Below, piece after piece: positions 1-9,054 of a stretch of DNA of 64,000 bases. The notes below the pieces were generated by a model. That model ran no database searches, was not told the origin of the DNA, and saw nothing but the letters and a program-made list of their open reading frames with translations. A program made the translations under genes and the position numbers. How positions within the stretch are numbered: the first letter of the stretch is position 1; each line of letters starts with the position of its first letter. This stretch comes from an uncultured Eubacterium sp. (lineage in GTDB: Bacteria > Bacillota > Clostridia > Lachnospirales > Lachnospiraceae). Where the stretch lies: the NCBI GenBank assembly GCA_910584345.1, contig CAJTZX010000003.1:65512-129511 (forward strand), in the 5' to 3' direction.

Positions 1-47
1 CTAACAGACGTCAATACCTTTTTACAAAAAATGGAAACTTCCTGTTA

Positions 48-635
48 TTATGCATATTTCAGTAGTTCGGCCAGATCAAATCCCCTCGCAATCAGTCGAA
101 GCAATCCTTCTCTGGCCTTGTCAAACCTGTGAAACAGCTCTATTTTTTCCAATGGATGTTCATATACTTTCCAATCCCCGGTATATAAACAATCTCTTCC
201 CTTATGATCCATAAATCCTGCTACATCTTCCGGAGGATATCCCAAAAACAATCCCATTTCATGAGGAAAACCGCACGTACCTGTCAGATAGGACTCGTAG
301 CGTTTGGCAAACTTCGTAAGCAATTGTTGAAATGCAAAATCTGAGTATCCTTGTTGGATAAAAATCTTTCTGACTTCCGGCCTTGTTAAAAACTCATCCG
401 ATAAGGAGTCTGCATATAACAGCAGCACATGCTTAGATAGTCCCTCGTATAAAGGAAAACAGCTAAATTTGGATTCATGAAAAATCTTCCATACATCCTT
501 TGCCTGTGCTTGCCTCACAATCAGTAAATTTGATGTTTTTAGTCCTGCGATAAAAGGCGCGCATCTTAGAGCCACCTGCATCTCTGCCGTATGGATATCC
601 ATACTTTCTATCAAATGAAAAATCTCTTTTGTCAT
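48..635 (-). CDS. DUF3793 family protein
   Basis: A soluble protein of about 195 residues of the DUF3793 type, a family common in Clostridia with no established function. What is visible is a compact alpha/beta protein with a conserved central stretch (HEMGLFLGYPPEDVAGF) followed by a Trp/Tyr-rich segment. I moved the start to the internal ATG at 635 because a strong AGGAGGG lies just before it; the upstream in-frame ATG at 683 has no such site. It is the last gene of the run that includes ung, hisF and hisH, but is separated from ung by about 75 bases. The family call is from memory of the sequence pattern and the function is unknown. Confidence 0.75.
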   Translation of the reverse strand: MTKEIFHLIESMDIHTAEMQVALRCAPFIAGLKTSNLLIVRQAQAKDVWKIFHESKFSCFPLYEGLSKHVLLLYADSLSDEFLTRPEVRKIFIQQGYSDFAFQQLLTKFAKRYESYLTGTCGFPHEMGLFLGYPPEDVAGFMDHKGRDCLYTGDWKVYEHPLEKIELFHRFDKAREGLLRLIARGFDLAELLKYA

Positions 636-710
636 CAGACACCCTCCTGTTTTTATTATTTTATACGAAAGACGTCTTTCCATACTGGAAGGTTTTGACT
701 GATAACCTGC

Positions 711-1388
711 TTAAATATTTTCTATCTGCCAGTCAATTGGTTCTGCCCCGTGTTCCTGCAAAAATGTATTTGCCTGACTGAAATGCCTGCATCCAAAAAA
801 TCCACGATATGCTGACAGCGGACTTGGATGAGGTGCTTTTAAAATCAAATGGTTTGGATTTTTTAACATTGGAATCTTGCTTTGTGCCGGTTTTCCCCAA
901 AGCATATAAACTACCGGGCGCTCCTGCTCATTGACAGCTCGGATAATTGCATCTGTAAACTGCTCCCATCCTCTTCCCTGATGCGAATTTGCCTGATGCG
1001 CGCGGACAGTCAGCACTGTATTTAACAGCAGCACACCTTGTCTTGCCCATTTTTCCAAAAATCCATGATTCGGAATATAACAACCCAAATCTTCTGCCAA
1101 TTCCTTGTAGATATTCTGCAGTGACGGCGGTATCTCTTTCTGATCTGGAAGTACCGAAAAGCTCAAGCCATGTGCCTGATGCGCATTATGATATGGATCC
1201 TGTCCCAAAATCAGTACTTTTACTTTTGACAAAGGTGTTAAATGCATCGCATTAAAAATATCTTCAGATGGCGGATATATGACATGCGTACTGTACTCTT
1301 CTTTTACAAACTTGTACAATTCCTTATAATATGGCTTGCCAAACTCCGCCTGAATCGCCGGCTGCCAATCATTTGCAATCATTCCCAT
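711..1388 (-). CDS. ung: Uracil-DNA glycosylase (family 1)
   Basis: Removes uracil from DNA as the first step of base-excision repair. The water-activating motif GQDPYH is at residues 62-67 and the DNA-intercalation/catalytic loop HPSPLSAYRGFFG is near residue 190, both as in Escherichia coli Ung; the length of about 225 residues is normal. The frame is open from a TTG at 1394, but the ATG at 1388 has an AGAGGA site at good distance and is preferred. The gene follows hisF after about 30 bases on the same strand and is probably co-transcribed with it. Confidence 0.97.
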   Translation of the reverse strand: MGMIANDWQPAIQAEFGKPYYKELYKFVKEEYSTHVIYPPSEDIFNAMHLTPLSKVKVLILGQDPYHNAHQAHGLSFSVLPDQKEIPPSLQNIYKELAEDLGCYIPNHGFLEKWARQGVLLLNTVLTVRAHQANSHQGRGWEQFTDAIIRAVNEQERPVVYMLWGKPAQSKIPMLKNPNHLILKAPHPSPLSAYRGFFGCRHFSQANTFLQEHGAEPIDWQIENI

Positions 1389-1419
1389 TTTCAATATCCT
1401 CTTTCGTTATTGCTTTTGA

Positions 1420-2181
1420 CTATCTGCGGACAGAAACACCTCTCTTTGCCAGATCATTTTTTAAATCCATAATTTCCAGCTCTTTATAATGAAAGAGAGA
1501 TGCCGCCAGCGCAGCGTCTGCTTTTCCTTCGGTAAGCGCCTCGTAAAAATGCTCTTTCGTACCAGCTCCTCCGGATGCAATGACCGGAATAGAGACTGCT
1601 TGGGCAACTGCCCTTGTCAGTTCCAGATCGTAGCCCGTTTTCATCCCGTCGCAATCCATGCTTGTCAGCAAAATCTCTCCCGCACCGAGACGATTTGCCT
1701 GAACCGCCCACTCCACCGCATCAATGCCCATATCCACACGTCCGCCATTTTTGTATATGTTCCAGCCAGTGCCATCTGCTCTTCGTTTTGCATCAATCGC
1801 CACAACAACACATTGACTGCCAAATTTATCAGCCGCATCTGCAATCAGCTGCGGATGCTGAATCGCAGCAGAATTCACTGATATTTTATCTGCGCCTTCA
1901 CGCAAAAGCGCTTTAAAATCATCTACCGTACGAATTCCGCCGCCTACTGTAAACGGTATAAAAACACGTTCTGCCACTCTGCGCACCATATCCACTACGG
2001 TAGCACGATCATCCGAAGAAGCCGTAATATCCAAAAAAACCACTTCATCTGCACCGGCTGTATCGTAAGCCGCTGCAATCTCTACCGGATCTCCTGCATC
2101 CTTTAAATCTACAAAATTAACGCCTTTTACGACACGGCCGTCCTTTACATCCAGACATGGGATAATTCTTTTTGTAAACAT
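1420..2181 (-). CDS. hisF: Imidazole glycerol phosphate synthase, cyclase subunit
   Basis: Cyclase half of the HisHF complex of histidine biosynthesis: it uses ammonia from HisH to convert PRFAR into imidazole-glycerol phosphate and AICAR. This is a (beta/alpha)8 barrel; the two catalytic aspartates fall at D11 (in CLDVKD) and D130 (in VVAIDAK), the positions known for the family. The ATG at 2181 is chosen over 2187 because the GAGAGGA site is correctly spaced only for the second. It directly follows hisH (36 bases), so the two subunits are made together. No other his genes lie in the window. Confidence 0.97.
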   Translation of the reverse strand: MFTKRIIPCLDVKDGRVVKGVNFVDLKDAGDPVEIAAAYDTAGADEVVFLDITASSDDRATVVDMVRRVAERVFIPFTVGGGIRTVDDFKALLREGADKISVNSAAIQHPQLIADAADKFGSQCVVVAIDAKRRADGTGWNIYKNGGRVDMGIDAVEWAVQANRLGAGEILLTSMDCDGMKTGYDLELTRAVAQAVSIPVIASGGAGTKEHFYEALTEGKADAALAASLFHYKELEIMDLKNDLAKRGVSVRR

Positions 2182-2217
2182 AAACATTCCTCTCTTTATT
2201 GACTGACCAAAAACCTA

Positions 2218-2826
2218 TTAAGATAATGTCACAAAGTTGTTTAAAATCCCAAGCCCTACCGTACTGCTCTTCTCAGGATGAAACTGGCAGGCGAAGACAT
2301 TTTGCCATTCTACAGATGCATGAATCGTGATCCCATATTCAGCAGTCGCTTTTACAATCTGCTCATCCTCTGCCTGTAAATAATAAGAATGTACAAAGTA
2401 CACATACGACTGATCTTTTATCCCCTGAAACAGTCTTCCATCATGGCACAACGTCAGGGAATTCCATCCGATATGCGGGATCTTTAGACCTGCTTCATCT
2501 GGAATCTTTACAATACGCCCCCGCAAAATCCCGAGTCCTTCCACACCTTCGCTTTCCTCACTGCCCTCAAATAAAAGCTGCAGTCCAAGGCAAATGCCGA
2601 GAAAAGGCTTCTTCTGCTCTACGGCTTCCAAAATGACCTGATCCAGCTCATATTTTTTCAGCTGATCCATCGCCACGCCAAAAGAACCTACACCGGGAAG
2701 CACAATCCGGTCTGCATGAAGAATCGTCTGAAATTCCCTTGTGATTACAGCTTCTTCTCCCAGCTTTTGGAATGCTTTTTGTACACTTTTTAAATTACCC
2801 GCATCATAATCAATGATTGCAACCAT
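2218..2826 (-). CDS. hisH: Imidazole glycerol phosphate synthase, glutaminase subunit
   Basis: Class I glutamine amidotransferase that hydrolyses glutamine and channels ammonia to HisF. The nucleophile is Cys79 in GICLGLQLLF, the partner His/Glu pair is in FHPEKS near residue 182, and the N-terminal NLKSV and LPGVGSFG motifs match HisH. The length (202 residues) is normal. It starts 14 bases after the stop of the upstream membrane protein gene, implying one transcript running from that gene through hisH, hisF and ung. Confidence 0.97.
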   Translation of the reverse strand: MVAIIDYDAGNLKSVQKAFQKLGEEAVITREFQTILHADRIVLPGVGSFGVAMDQLKKYELDQVILEAVEQKKPFLGICLGLQLLFEGSEESEGVEGLGILRGRIVKIPDEAGLKIPHIGWNSLTLCHDGRLFQGIKDQSYVYFVHSYYLQAEDEQIVKATAEYGITIHASVEWQNVFACQFHPEKSSTVGLGILNNFVTLS

Positions 2827-2840
2827 TCTTTTTCTCCAAA

Positions 2841-4529
2841 TTAATATTCCAGCCCAAGCTGATCCAGAATTTTATGCAGCTCCATCGTATAATCACTGCG
2901 CTTTTTAATCTGATACAGTTTTTTTGCCTTACGTTTAGAAACATCAAATTGTTCTTTTAACAACAAATCAAACTTGTCCTGCAAATCTGTCAATTTATCC
3001 GCGACATTCCATTCTTCTGCATCTGCGGAATGCAGATTACATCTGTTATAGCCCCGCACCAGACAGTCCAGAGCCATCTCGTACTGCTTTTGCTCCATCA
3101 ATGCTGTATATGCATCCAGCTCTGTCTGAATGCCGGCAAGTGTAGACGAAGCCTTTAGCAGCTCTTTATCGTTCTTGCGTACTTTCATCCCCTGCAGCTT
3201 ACGATATGCCGTTACATAATCTCCGCTTTCAAATGCTTCTCTGGATTCTTTTACTGGTAACGAATACCCAACAAGCGATGTTCCAAGAAATACAAGTACC
3301 AACAAAGACAACGCCAATATCCACATCATCATAACCGGCACCTTTGGCAATGGCGGCTCTTTTGGCATTTTATTCTTCTGTTTTGGTTTTTTCTCTTTCT
3401 TTGGCTTTGCCGCCTTTTTCGCTGCTTTTTCTGCTTTGGCAGCATCTTTTTCCTGTTTCTTTTGTTCTGCCGCTTCTTTTTTCTGTTGTTTCTTTAATTC
3501 TTTTTCCTGCTTTTTCTTTTCTTTCAGTACTTTCGGATCTGTCTCTTCATTTTTGCCTAATGCTGCTTTCGCCGCTTCATACTCCGCTGCTGCTTCCGGA
3601 TCCAATTCTGCCGGTGTCCCAAACAGCATACGGGAAATCTTGCCAAAAAATCCGTTTTTATTTCTTTCTTTTTTCTTTTTTTCTCCGCCATCTTCCTCGC
3701 CAAGAGAAGATTCGTCAAAAGAAAAATCCGGTCCCATCGGCAGCGGATCGGCCTCTGCGTCCATCGCCTGTGTATTGCCGTCTTGTTCTTCCGTATTCAG
3801 AAGCTTATCAATCTCAGACAAAGCTTCCTCATCCGACTCGTTCAAAATTTCCGTCAGACTCTCACCCATAGACGACTGTGTTTCCTGTTGTGCAGCGCTG
3901 CTGTCATCGGCCGGCTGCGTAATTCCGTTTTCTAATTCCTGCAAAATACTGTCAGCGTCTCCAAATTCGCCAAAAATATCTTCCAGTCCTTCCATACCTT
4001 TTGGTGCTTCCATTGATTTATCCTGTTCATTTGCCATCTGTGAAAACACATCCTCTCCCATATCCGGTTCCGGCGTTTCCAAAGACACTGTCTGTGGTTC
4101 CTGGTCAAATGCCGCTGTAGCTGGTTCGTCCGGCATAGCTATCGTTTCCGAATCTTCCCTGAAAAGATCTTCTAAATCCGCATCGAGCTGATCTGCCGTA
4201 TCCATATTCACATCCTGCGGCGCTGTCATTTCGTTTCCGTCAGCAGCCGTATACAAATCCGCGTCTTCTTCTCCATTCAGCTCTCTTTCAAATTCCGAAA
4301 GGAAATCATCGTCTGACTTTCCTCTGTTAATCTCATCTTCAAATTCCCGCAGAAAATTTTCTTCCCGAATCTCGTCCAGTGCACTCTGCGTTTTCGATGG
4401 AAGATCGTTTTGTGTCTGATAAGATTCTTTTAAAGATTCCCTGTTCTGCTCAAAATCATTATCAAACTCATTTAACGTGTCCGTAACCGAAGTCAGCAGA
4501 TTGTCCAGATAATCTTCACTTCTGCTCAT
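2841..4529 (-). CDS. Large single-pass membrane protein with acidic N-terminal and lysine-rich linker
   Basis: Not recognised. Residues 1 to about 280 are very acidic and low in complexity (many Asp, Glu, Ser and Gln), with recurring DxxLxEFE-like segments. A lysine/alanine-rich stretch follows (about 280-390, with repeated KKQ and EKK blocks), then one membrane helix near residues 395-420 (PVMMMWILALSLLVLVFLG), then about 140 residues with helical character that may fold like TPR hairpins. The charge pattern predicts a long cytoplasmic N-terminus and an external C-terminal domain. It lies 14 bases before hisH and about 115 bases after the CheV-type gene. Function unknown; a localisation or scaffold role is only a guess. 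Confidence 0.8.
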   Translation of the reverse strand: MSRSEDYLDNLLTSVTDTLNEFDNDFEQNRESLKESYQTQNDLPSKTQSALDEIREENFLREFEDEINRGKSDDDFLSEFERELNGEEDADLYTAADGNEMTAPQDVNMDTADQLDADLEDLFREDSETIAMPDEPATAAFDQEPQTVSLETPEPDMGEDVFSQMANEQDKSMEAPKGMEGLEDIFGEFGDADSILQELENGITQPADDSSAAQQETQSSMGESLTEILNESDEEALSEIDKLLNTEEQDGNTQAMDAEADPLPMGPDFSFDESSLGEEDGGEKKKKERNKNGFFGKISRMLFGTPAELDPEAAAEYEAAKAALGKNEETDPKVLKEKKKQEKELKKQQKKEAAEQKKQEKDAAKAEKAAKKAAKPKKEKKPKQKNKMPKEPPLPKVPVMMMWILALSLLVLVFLGTSLVGYSLPVKESREAFESGDYVTAYRKLQGMKVRKNDKELLKASSTLAGIQTELDAYTALMEQKQYEMALDCLVRGYNRCNLHSADAEEWNVADKLTDLQDKFDLLLKEQFDVSKRKAKKLYQIKKRSDYTMELHKILDQLGLEY

Positions 4530-4579
4530 GCAAACCTCTCCTTTTGTCTTTCTTACTTACAGTTCCTTTAACTACGCAC

Positions 4580-4629
4580 GAAAGTGAGAGTGCCGTAATG
4601 ATCTCACCCACGGCCGCTCTCACTCTTTC
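4580..4629. terminator. Intercistronic hairpin after cheV-type gene
   Basis: A long imperfect stem (GAAAGTGAGAGTGCCGT against ACGGCCGCTCTCACTCTTTC) fills most of the gap between the CheV-type gene and the next gene on the minus strand. The minus-strand side is not followed by a clean T run, so it may be a partial terminator, an RNA-processing site or a 3' stabiliser. Confidence 0.5.
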
Positions 4630-4644
4630 ACGAAATCGTAAGCT

Positions 4645-5568
4645 CTACGATCTGATTTTCTTATCGATCAGACCATCGATCGCTTCTACTAAAGAACCAA
4701 TCTCCGGCTTGGTAAGCTGTGCATCTGCGCCAAGCGCCTCCCCTTTTCTCCTCATTTCATCATTCACCAGTGACGAGAAGATAATTAATGGAATTTGTTT
4801 TAATATATCGTCTGTTTTTGCCAGTTTTGTCAGACGATGGCCATCCATAATCGGCATTTCAATATCTGTAATAATGCAGTGTACTTTATCAAACACATTA
4901 CCGCTGTTTTTATAACCTACCAGCTTATCCCAGGCTTCCTTACCATTCATACACATAATAATATTCGTATAGCCGGCTTTTTTCAAACTGTCTGTAATCA
5001 GCTTGCCAAGCAATGGAGAATCTTCTGCAACCAAAATAGGAGAATCATTTCTGTTGCGTTCTCCGAGTGCTTCGATATCAGAAACTTTTAATCCGGTTTC
5101 CGGGCTGATATCCGTAACAATTTTCTCAAAATCCAAAATTACAACGAGTTTATCTTCCAGTTTAATCACACCGGTAGAAACTCCTCCGTTTGATTCTTCG
5201 CCTCTTTCCGTATTAATCGTAGAATCCGGTTTAATAATGTCCGCCCAAGATACTCTGTGTATCCCAATCACTTGGTCAACATGGAATGCAATATTTAGTT
5301 TATTGAAGTTTGTAATGATAAATAAACCTTCGTTATCCGTGACTGGCAGCCCAAGACATTTCTTTAAGCTGATAACTGTAATCATAGTATCACGCGGCAT
5401 AAATATTCCTTCTACACTTGTATGTGCATTTGGAATTGGGGTAATTGGCTGATATGTAAGAATCTCACGTATTTTTGCGACATTAATCCCATAATGATTG
5501 CCATTTAATGTAAATTCCAATACTTCCAGCTCATTCGTCCCGTTCTCTAACAGAATGTTTGTATCCAT
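4645..5568 (-). CDS. cheV: CheV-type chemotaxis coupling protein (CheW domain plus receiver domain)
   Basis: Couples chemoreceptors to the CheA kinase and can itself be phosphorylated. Residues 10-150 form a CheW-like domain (LEFTLNGNHYGINVAKIREI, IPNAHTSVEGIF, ILDFEKI). Residues 175-300 form a receiver domain with the phospho-acceptor Asp in IITDIEMPIMDG, an acidic pair early in the domain (VAEDSPLLG) and the conserved Lys in LTKPE. The length of 307 residues is typical of CheV. The start has GGGAGGAA 7 bases upstream. No che or fla cluster is nearby; the only other chemosensory genes in the window are the atypical receptors at 19.6 and 61.8 kb. Confidence 0.93.
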   Translation of the reverse strand: MDTNILLENGTNELEVLEFTLNGNHYGINVAKIREILTYQPITPIPNAHTSVEGIFMPRDTMITVISLKKCLGLPVTDNEGLFIITNFNKLNIAFHVDQVIGIHRVSWADIIKPDSTINTERGEESNGGVSTGVIKLEDKLVVILDFEKIVTDISPETGLKVSDIEALGERNRNDSPILVAEDSPLLGKLITDSLKKAGYTNIIMCMNGKEAWDKLVGYKNSGNVFDKVHCIITDIEMPIMDGHRLTKLAKTDDILKQIPLIIFSSLVNDEMRRKGEALGADAQLTKPEIGSLVEAIDGLIDKKIRS

Positions 5569-5705
5569 AGCTAATTTCCTCCCGAAGCCATTCTCAAATT
5601 ATATTTAGTATATCACACTATTTGCCAAATGGACATGTATTTTTTTACTTTTTTAAAAAATAATGCTGTTCACGTTACTTTTTACAAAAAGAATCATACA
5701 TGTTA

Positions 5706-6530
5706 TCAGCCTGCCAGATGTACCAGCGAAGCTTCTCCATTGACCGTAACTTCCAGATCCATGTTGTCCATCGACTTGATCTCACCTTTTTTCACCTGGA
5801 AAATCAAGACTGTCCGCGCCTTTTCACCTGCCCGAATCTTACCCTGGTATGTCCCCAGATCATTCAATAAGATTGTCGTATCAGCAGATACGCTTACATC
5901 GCCATTTACTGTCAGCTGGAAGGAAGGCATTTTGGAAAGAATATCACACTCTGCTGTTTTACTTCCGCTGTTTTTAAGATTCACATGCAGGACTAATAGT
6001 TCATTCCCGCTGCTTGCCCTGACCATATAGCTTTGTGATGCCTGATAAGAAGGAACAAGCTCATAGCTGCGGTAAACAGCATTGATCCCACTAAGCTGCA
6101 GCGCCTTCTTTAATGACACATAGCTTGTATTTGGCTGCTGCTCTCCCGAAGGATTTGTCTGGCCTGCATTTTGTGAGGAATTTGGCTTTTGAAGCTGACC
6201 GTTCTGATTCGAATCCTTATTATCCTTATTATTCTTGTCATCCTCTGTCTGCTGTCCGAGTTTTCTCTGCCTTTCCTTCTCTTCCTCTTCTCTTTGCTTG
6301 CGCCGTTCCAAAGCCTCTTTTTCCCTTAGTTCCTTGAGCGCTTTTAGTACCGCTACATCCTGAATCCCTTCTGACTGCCTTTTGTTAAATTTGGAAACAG
6401 CATGTGCAGAATAATGTACAATTACCGCTTCTTCTTCCTCTGTTAATTCATAAATCCGATCACCGCAGCCGCAGGCTGTGATAGAAACCGCAAGCGCAAG
6501 CGCGCTCGCTGCTAACCTGTTCTTCTTCAT
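5706..6530 (-). CDS. Predicted lipoprotein with Gln/Asn-rich linker and Ig-like C-terminal domain
   Basis: The start is set at the ATG at 6530 (GGGAG seven bases upstream), giving a lipoprotein signal: MKKNR, a hydrophobic stretch, then SITAC with the lipidated Cys at about residue 20. A charged helix rich in Glu/Arg (about 60-90) and a low-complexity N/Q/P/S linker (90-140) follow. The C-terminal 130 residues look like a beta-sandwich (alternating hydrophobics, LLVLHVNLKNSG) of the sort in small Firmicute lipoproteins that resemble DUF5067 or DUF4352. It is probably anchored on the outer face of the membrane; no function is evident. Confidence 0.8.
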   Translation of the reverse strand: MKKNRLAASALALAVSITACGCGDRIYELTEEEEAVIVHYSAHAVSKFNKRQSEGIQDVAVLKALKELREKEALERRKQREEEEKERQRKLGQQTEDDKNNKDNKDSNQNGQLQKPNSSQNAGQTNPSGEQQPNTSYVSLKKALQLSGINAVYRSYELVPSYQASQSYMVRASSGNELLVLHVNLKNSGSKTAECDILSKMPSFQLTVNGDVSVSADTTILLNDLGTYQGKIRAGEKARTVLIFQVKKGEIKSMDNMDLEVTVNGEASLVHLAG

Positions 6531-6685
6531 CTGCTTACTCCCGTGCACTAAATATACAGCCGTTCATACAATCCAAGCTACAGGTCAGGTAATCTGACCT
6601 GTTACCAATCCAAACTGCTGTCTGAATATACGCATCTTTTCATATTTGATATGCTTATTCTTTTATGTTAACATTTTTAAGGCAA

Positions 6686-8221
6686 TTAAGCAATGCTTTC
6701 TTTTGGAAATTCTTCATTCTTTGTATCCAATTCCATCCAAAACTCCACACCGCCGTCCCGATTACAAACTCCGCACTGTCTGTTTAACGAATCCATAATC
6801 GCTTTTACAATCGATAACCCGATACCGCTGCCGCCATATTCCCTCGTTCTGGCCTTGTCTACCTTATAAAATTTAATCCAGACTTTATCCAGATCTTCTT
6901 CCGGTATCGGATCTCCGGTATTAAATACACTCACTCGCACACAATCTTCCTTGACCGTATAATAAATGTGAATCTGTTTGTCATATAATGCATAATGGAT
7001 GGCGTTGCTTAAAAAGTTTGTAACTACCTCTTCGACTTTAAATTCATCAGCCCATACATACATCGGCCGGCTCTGGTCAAAGGTTACTGTAATATCGTTT
7101 TGCTGCATCAATATGGATGCTGCATTCACTACACCGCAAATCAGCTCTGTCAGGTCAAACCGCTCCATAGATACAGCATCGTCCCCAAACTCCAGATGGT
7201 TTAGCGTCAGCAGCTTTTTGACCATTTGATTCATTTTGTCCGCCTCATCCATAATGACTTCACAATAAAATTCCCTGCTCTCAGCATCGTCATTAATATA
7301 TTCCTGCAGCCCTTCCGCATATCCTTGGATCAATGCCAGTGGTGTTTTAAGCTCATGCGATACGTTCGATAAAAACTCTTTCCGCATTTCATCCACCTGC
7401 GTCTTACGCTCGTTATCCATCAGCAATTCGTTATTTGCGCTTTTTAACTCGGAAATCGTACGCTCCAGCTTCGCAGACATCTCATTCATATGCGCGCCAA
7501 GAAGGTCTATCTCATTCTGATGTTTTCTAGGCATATATTTTGCTTCAAAATCCAGCTCAGTCATTCGTGTGGATAATTCTGTCAATTCTAAAATTGGATT
7601 AGTTATTCTGCGTGTAAGAATACCGGCTATCACAGCCCCACAGACTACGGCAATCCCTCCTATCATAAATAAAAACCGATTGGTCAGATTGCTGCTTTCA
7701 TGAATACTTTCCAATGCCGAACGCGCAATAATCAGTTTTCCGTCGGACAATACTCCCCACATCACAAGATAATCCGATTCCATACGCATATCCTGCCGCT
7801 TTTGAATCACATAGCTCTTAGGCGACGTTTCACTAAAACTGATTAAAAGCTCCATAAAATATTTTAACATGGTCTGCGTATCACTGACGGAAGAGCGCAC
7901 AATAGTCTGGTCAGGATTAATAATCATAATTGTCAAATTGTTATACACGCAAAGACGCTCAAATTCAATATCAAATTCCTCACTGTCCAGCGTACCGTTT
8001 TGAGCCGCCGCATTGATTTTATGATAACTGTTGGATAAAATTTTTGATTTGTTCCACACGTAATACTGGCCTAAGAACAGCGTATTTAAAATCAGGCAAA
8101 GCAGCACCGTACCTGCTGCCAAAGCAATCATTGCAAATGCTACCTGCCTTGTTAAGGAATATTTTCCGAACGGATCCGTCTGTTTTTTATCAGCAAACTC
8201 TTTGTGAATAAACTCTTTCAT
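6686..8221 (-). CDS. Sensor histidine kinase
   Basis: Membrane two-component kinase, partner of the response regulator just upstream. Two membrane helices (about 20-45 and 180-205) flank an external sensor region; a HAMP domain follows, then the phospho-accepting H-box HELKTPLALIQGY, the N-box NFLSNAIHYA, and nucleotide-binding motifs VFNTGDPIPEED and GGSGIGLSIV. The frame is open from 8245, overlapping the regulator, but the ATG at 8221, just after the regulator stop with AGGA at short spacing, is preferred; 8227 and 8245 are alternatives. The stimulus cannot be read from sequence. Confidence 0.93.
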   Translation of the reverse strand: MKEFIHKEFADKKQTDPFGKYSLTRQVAFAMIALAAGTVLLCLILNTLFLGQYYVWNKSKILSNSYHKINAAAQNGTLDSEEFDIEFERLCVYNNLTIMIINPDQTIVRSSVSDTQTMLKYFMELLISFSETSPKSYVIQKRQDMRMESDYLVMWGVLSDGKLIIARSALESIHESSNLTNRFLFMIGGIAVVCGAVIAGILTRRITNPILELTELSTRMTELDFEAKYMPRKHQNEIDLLGAHMNEMSAKLERTISELKSANNELLMDNERKTQVDEMRKEFLSNVSHELKTPLALIQGYAEGLQEYINDDAESREFYCEVIMDEADKMNQMVKKLLTLNHLEFGDDAVSMERFDLTELICGVVNAASILMQQNDITVTFDQSRPMYVWADEFKVEEVVTNFLSNAIHYALYDKQIHIYYTVKEDCVRVSVFNTGDPIPEEDLDKVWIKFYKVDKARTREYGGSGIGLSIVKAIMDSLNRQCGVCNRDGGVEFWMELDTKNEEFPKESIA

Positions 8222-8228
8222 AGGCATC

Positions 8229-8918
8229 CTACGCCCTGCTTTCATTTACTTCAAACTTATAACCCATTCCCCAAATCGTTTTAATATAATCGCCTTTGGC
8301 TCCCATCTTAGACCGAAGTTTTTTCACATGGGTGTCAATCGTTCTGGCATCGCCAAAATAATCGTAATTCCATACATGGTTCAGTATTTTTTCACGTGAC
8401 AGCGCAATGCCCTGATTTTCCACAAAATACGACAACAGCTCAAATTCCTTATAGCTTAGTTCTATGCGCTGCCCGTCTACGGTTACAAGATGTGCCGCCT
8501 TATCAATCACGATCCCGCCGGTTTCCACCGCCTGTCCCTCCATCAGCTTATTGGAACGCCTTAAAATAGCTTCCACACGCGCCACCAATATCTTTGGGCT
8601 AAACGGCTTGGATATATACTCATCCACGCCAAGCTCAAAACCAAGCAGTTCATCGCTCTCATCCCCTTTTGCTGTCAGCATGATAATCGGCACTTTGGAA
8701 TTTTCACGAATTTCCTTACAAACTTCCCACCCATTCATTTTTGGCATCATAACATCCAAAATAATCAACGCTATATTCTTTTCCTGATAAAACACATCCA
8801 AAGCAGCTTCTCCATCTCCTGCTTCCAATACTTCAAAATCCTGCTTTACAAGAAAATCCCGTACAAGCTTTCGCATTCTGCTCTCATCATCCACTACAAG
8901 AATTTTTAATTTTTCCAC
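8229..8918 (-). CDS. OmpR/PhoB-family response regulator
   Basis: DNA-binding partner of the adjacent kinase. Receiver domain at residues 1-120: acidic pocket in VVDDE, phospho-acceptor Asp in LDVMMPKMNG, switch Thr in MLTAKGD and Lys in SKPFSP. Winged-helix output domain at about 130-225 with LSYKEFELL and RTIDTHVKKLR. The start is a GTG with GAGGG seven bases before it. Paired 11-bp direct repeats lie just upstream of the gene and are good candidates for its own binding sites. Confidence 0.95.
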   Translation of the reverse strand: MEKLKILVVDDESRMRKLVRDFLVKQDFEVLEAGDGEAALDVFYQEKNIALIILDVMMPKMNGWEVCKEIRENSKVPIIMLTAKGDESDELLGFELGVDEYISKPFSPKILVARVEAILRRSNKLMEGQAVETGGIVIDKAAHLVTVDGQRIELSYKEFELLSYFVENQGIALSREKILNHVWNYDYFGDARTIDTHVKKLRSKMGAKGDYIKTIWGMGYKFEVNESRA

Positions 8919-8968
8919 TTTTATTCCCTCACTTTTCCGTGTAAAAATATATCTGACGCTGTTTTAAC

Positions 8969-9013
8969 AATTGCGATCTAATTGCGATCTGTTACCTTAT
9001 TCTAACCTTATTT
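8969..9013. promoter_or_regulatory. Two sets of 11-bp tandem direct repeats upstream of the response regulator gene
   Basis: AATTGCGATCT occurs twice head to tail at 8969-8990. A second diverged pair, TTACCTTATTC and TAACCTTATTT, follows at 8992-9013. OmpR-family dimers usually bind direct repeats with a period of 10-11 bases, so this array probably represents autoregulatory operator sites. The repeats are seen directly; the binding is inferred. Confidence 0.6.
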
Positions 9014-9054
9014 TTACACTATATTAGCACAGGTTTATGAAAAAACTGTGTGCG

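Noticed and set aside
3436..4191. Long plus-strand frame of 251 codons rich in Ser and Phe
   Set aside because: Antisense shadow of the acidic/lysine-rich membrane protein gene; composition (poly Ser/Phe) is what the complement of Glu/Lys codons gives.
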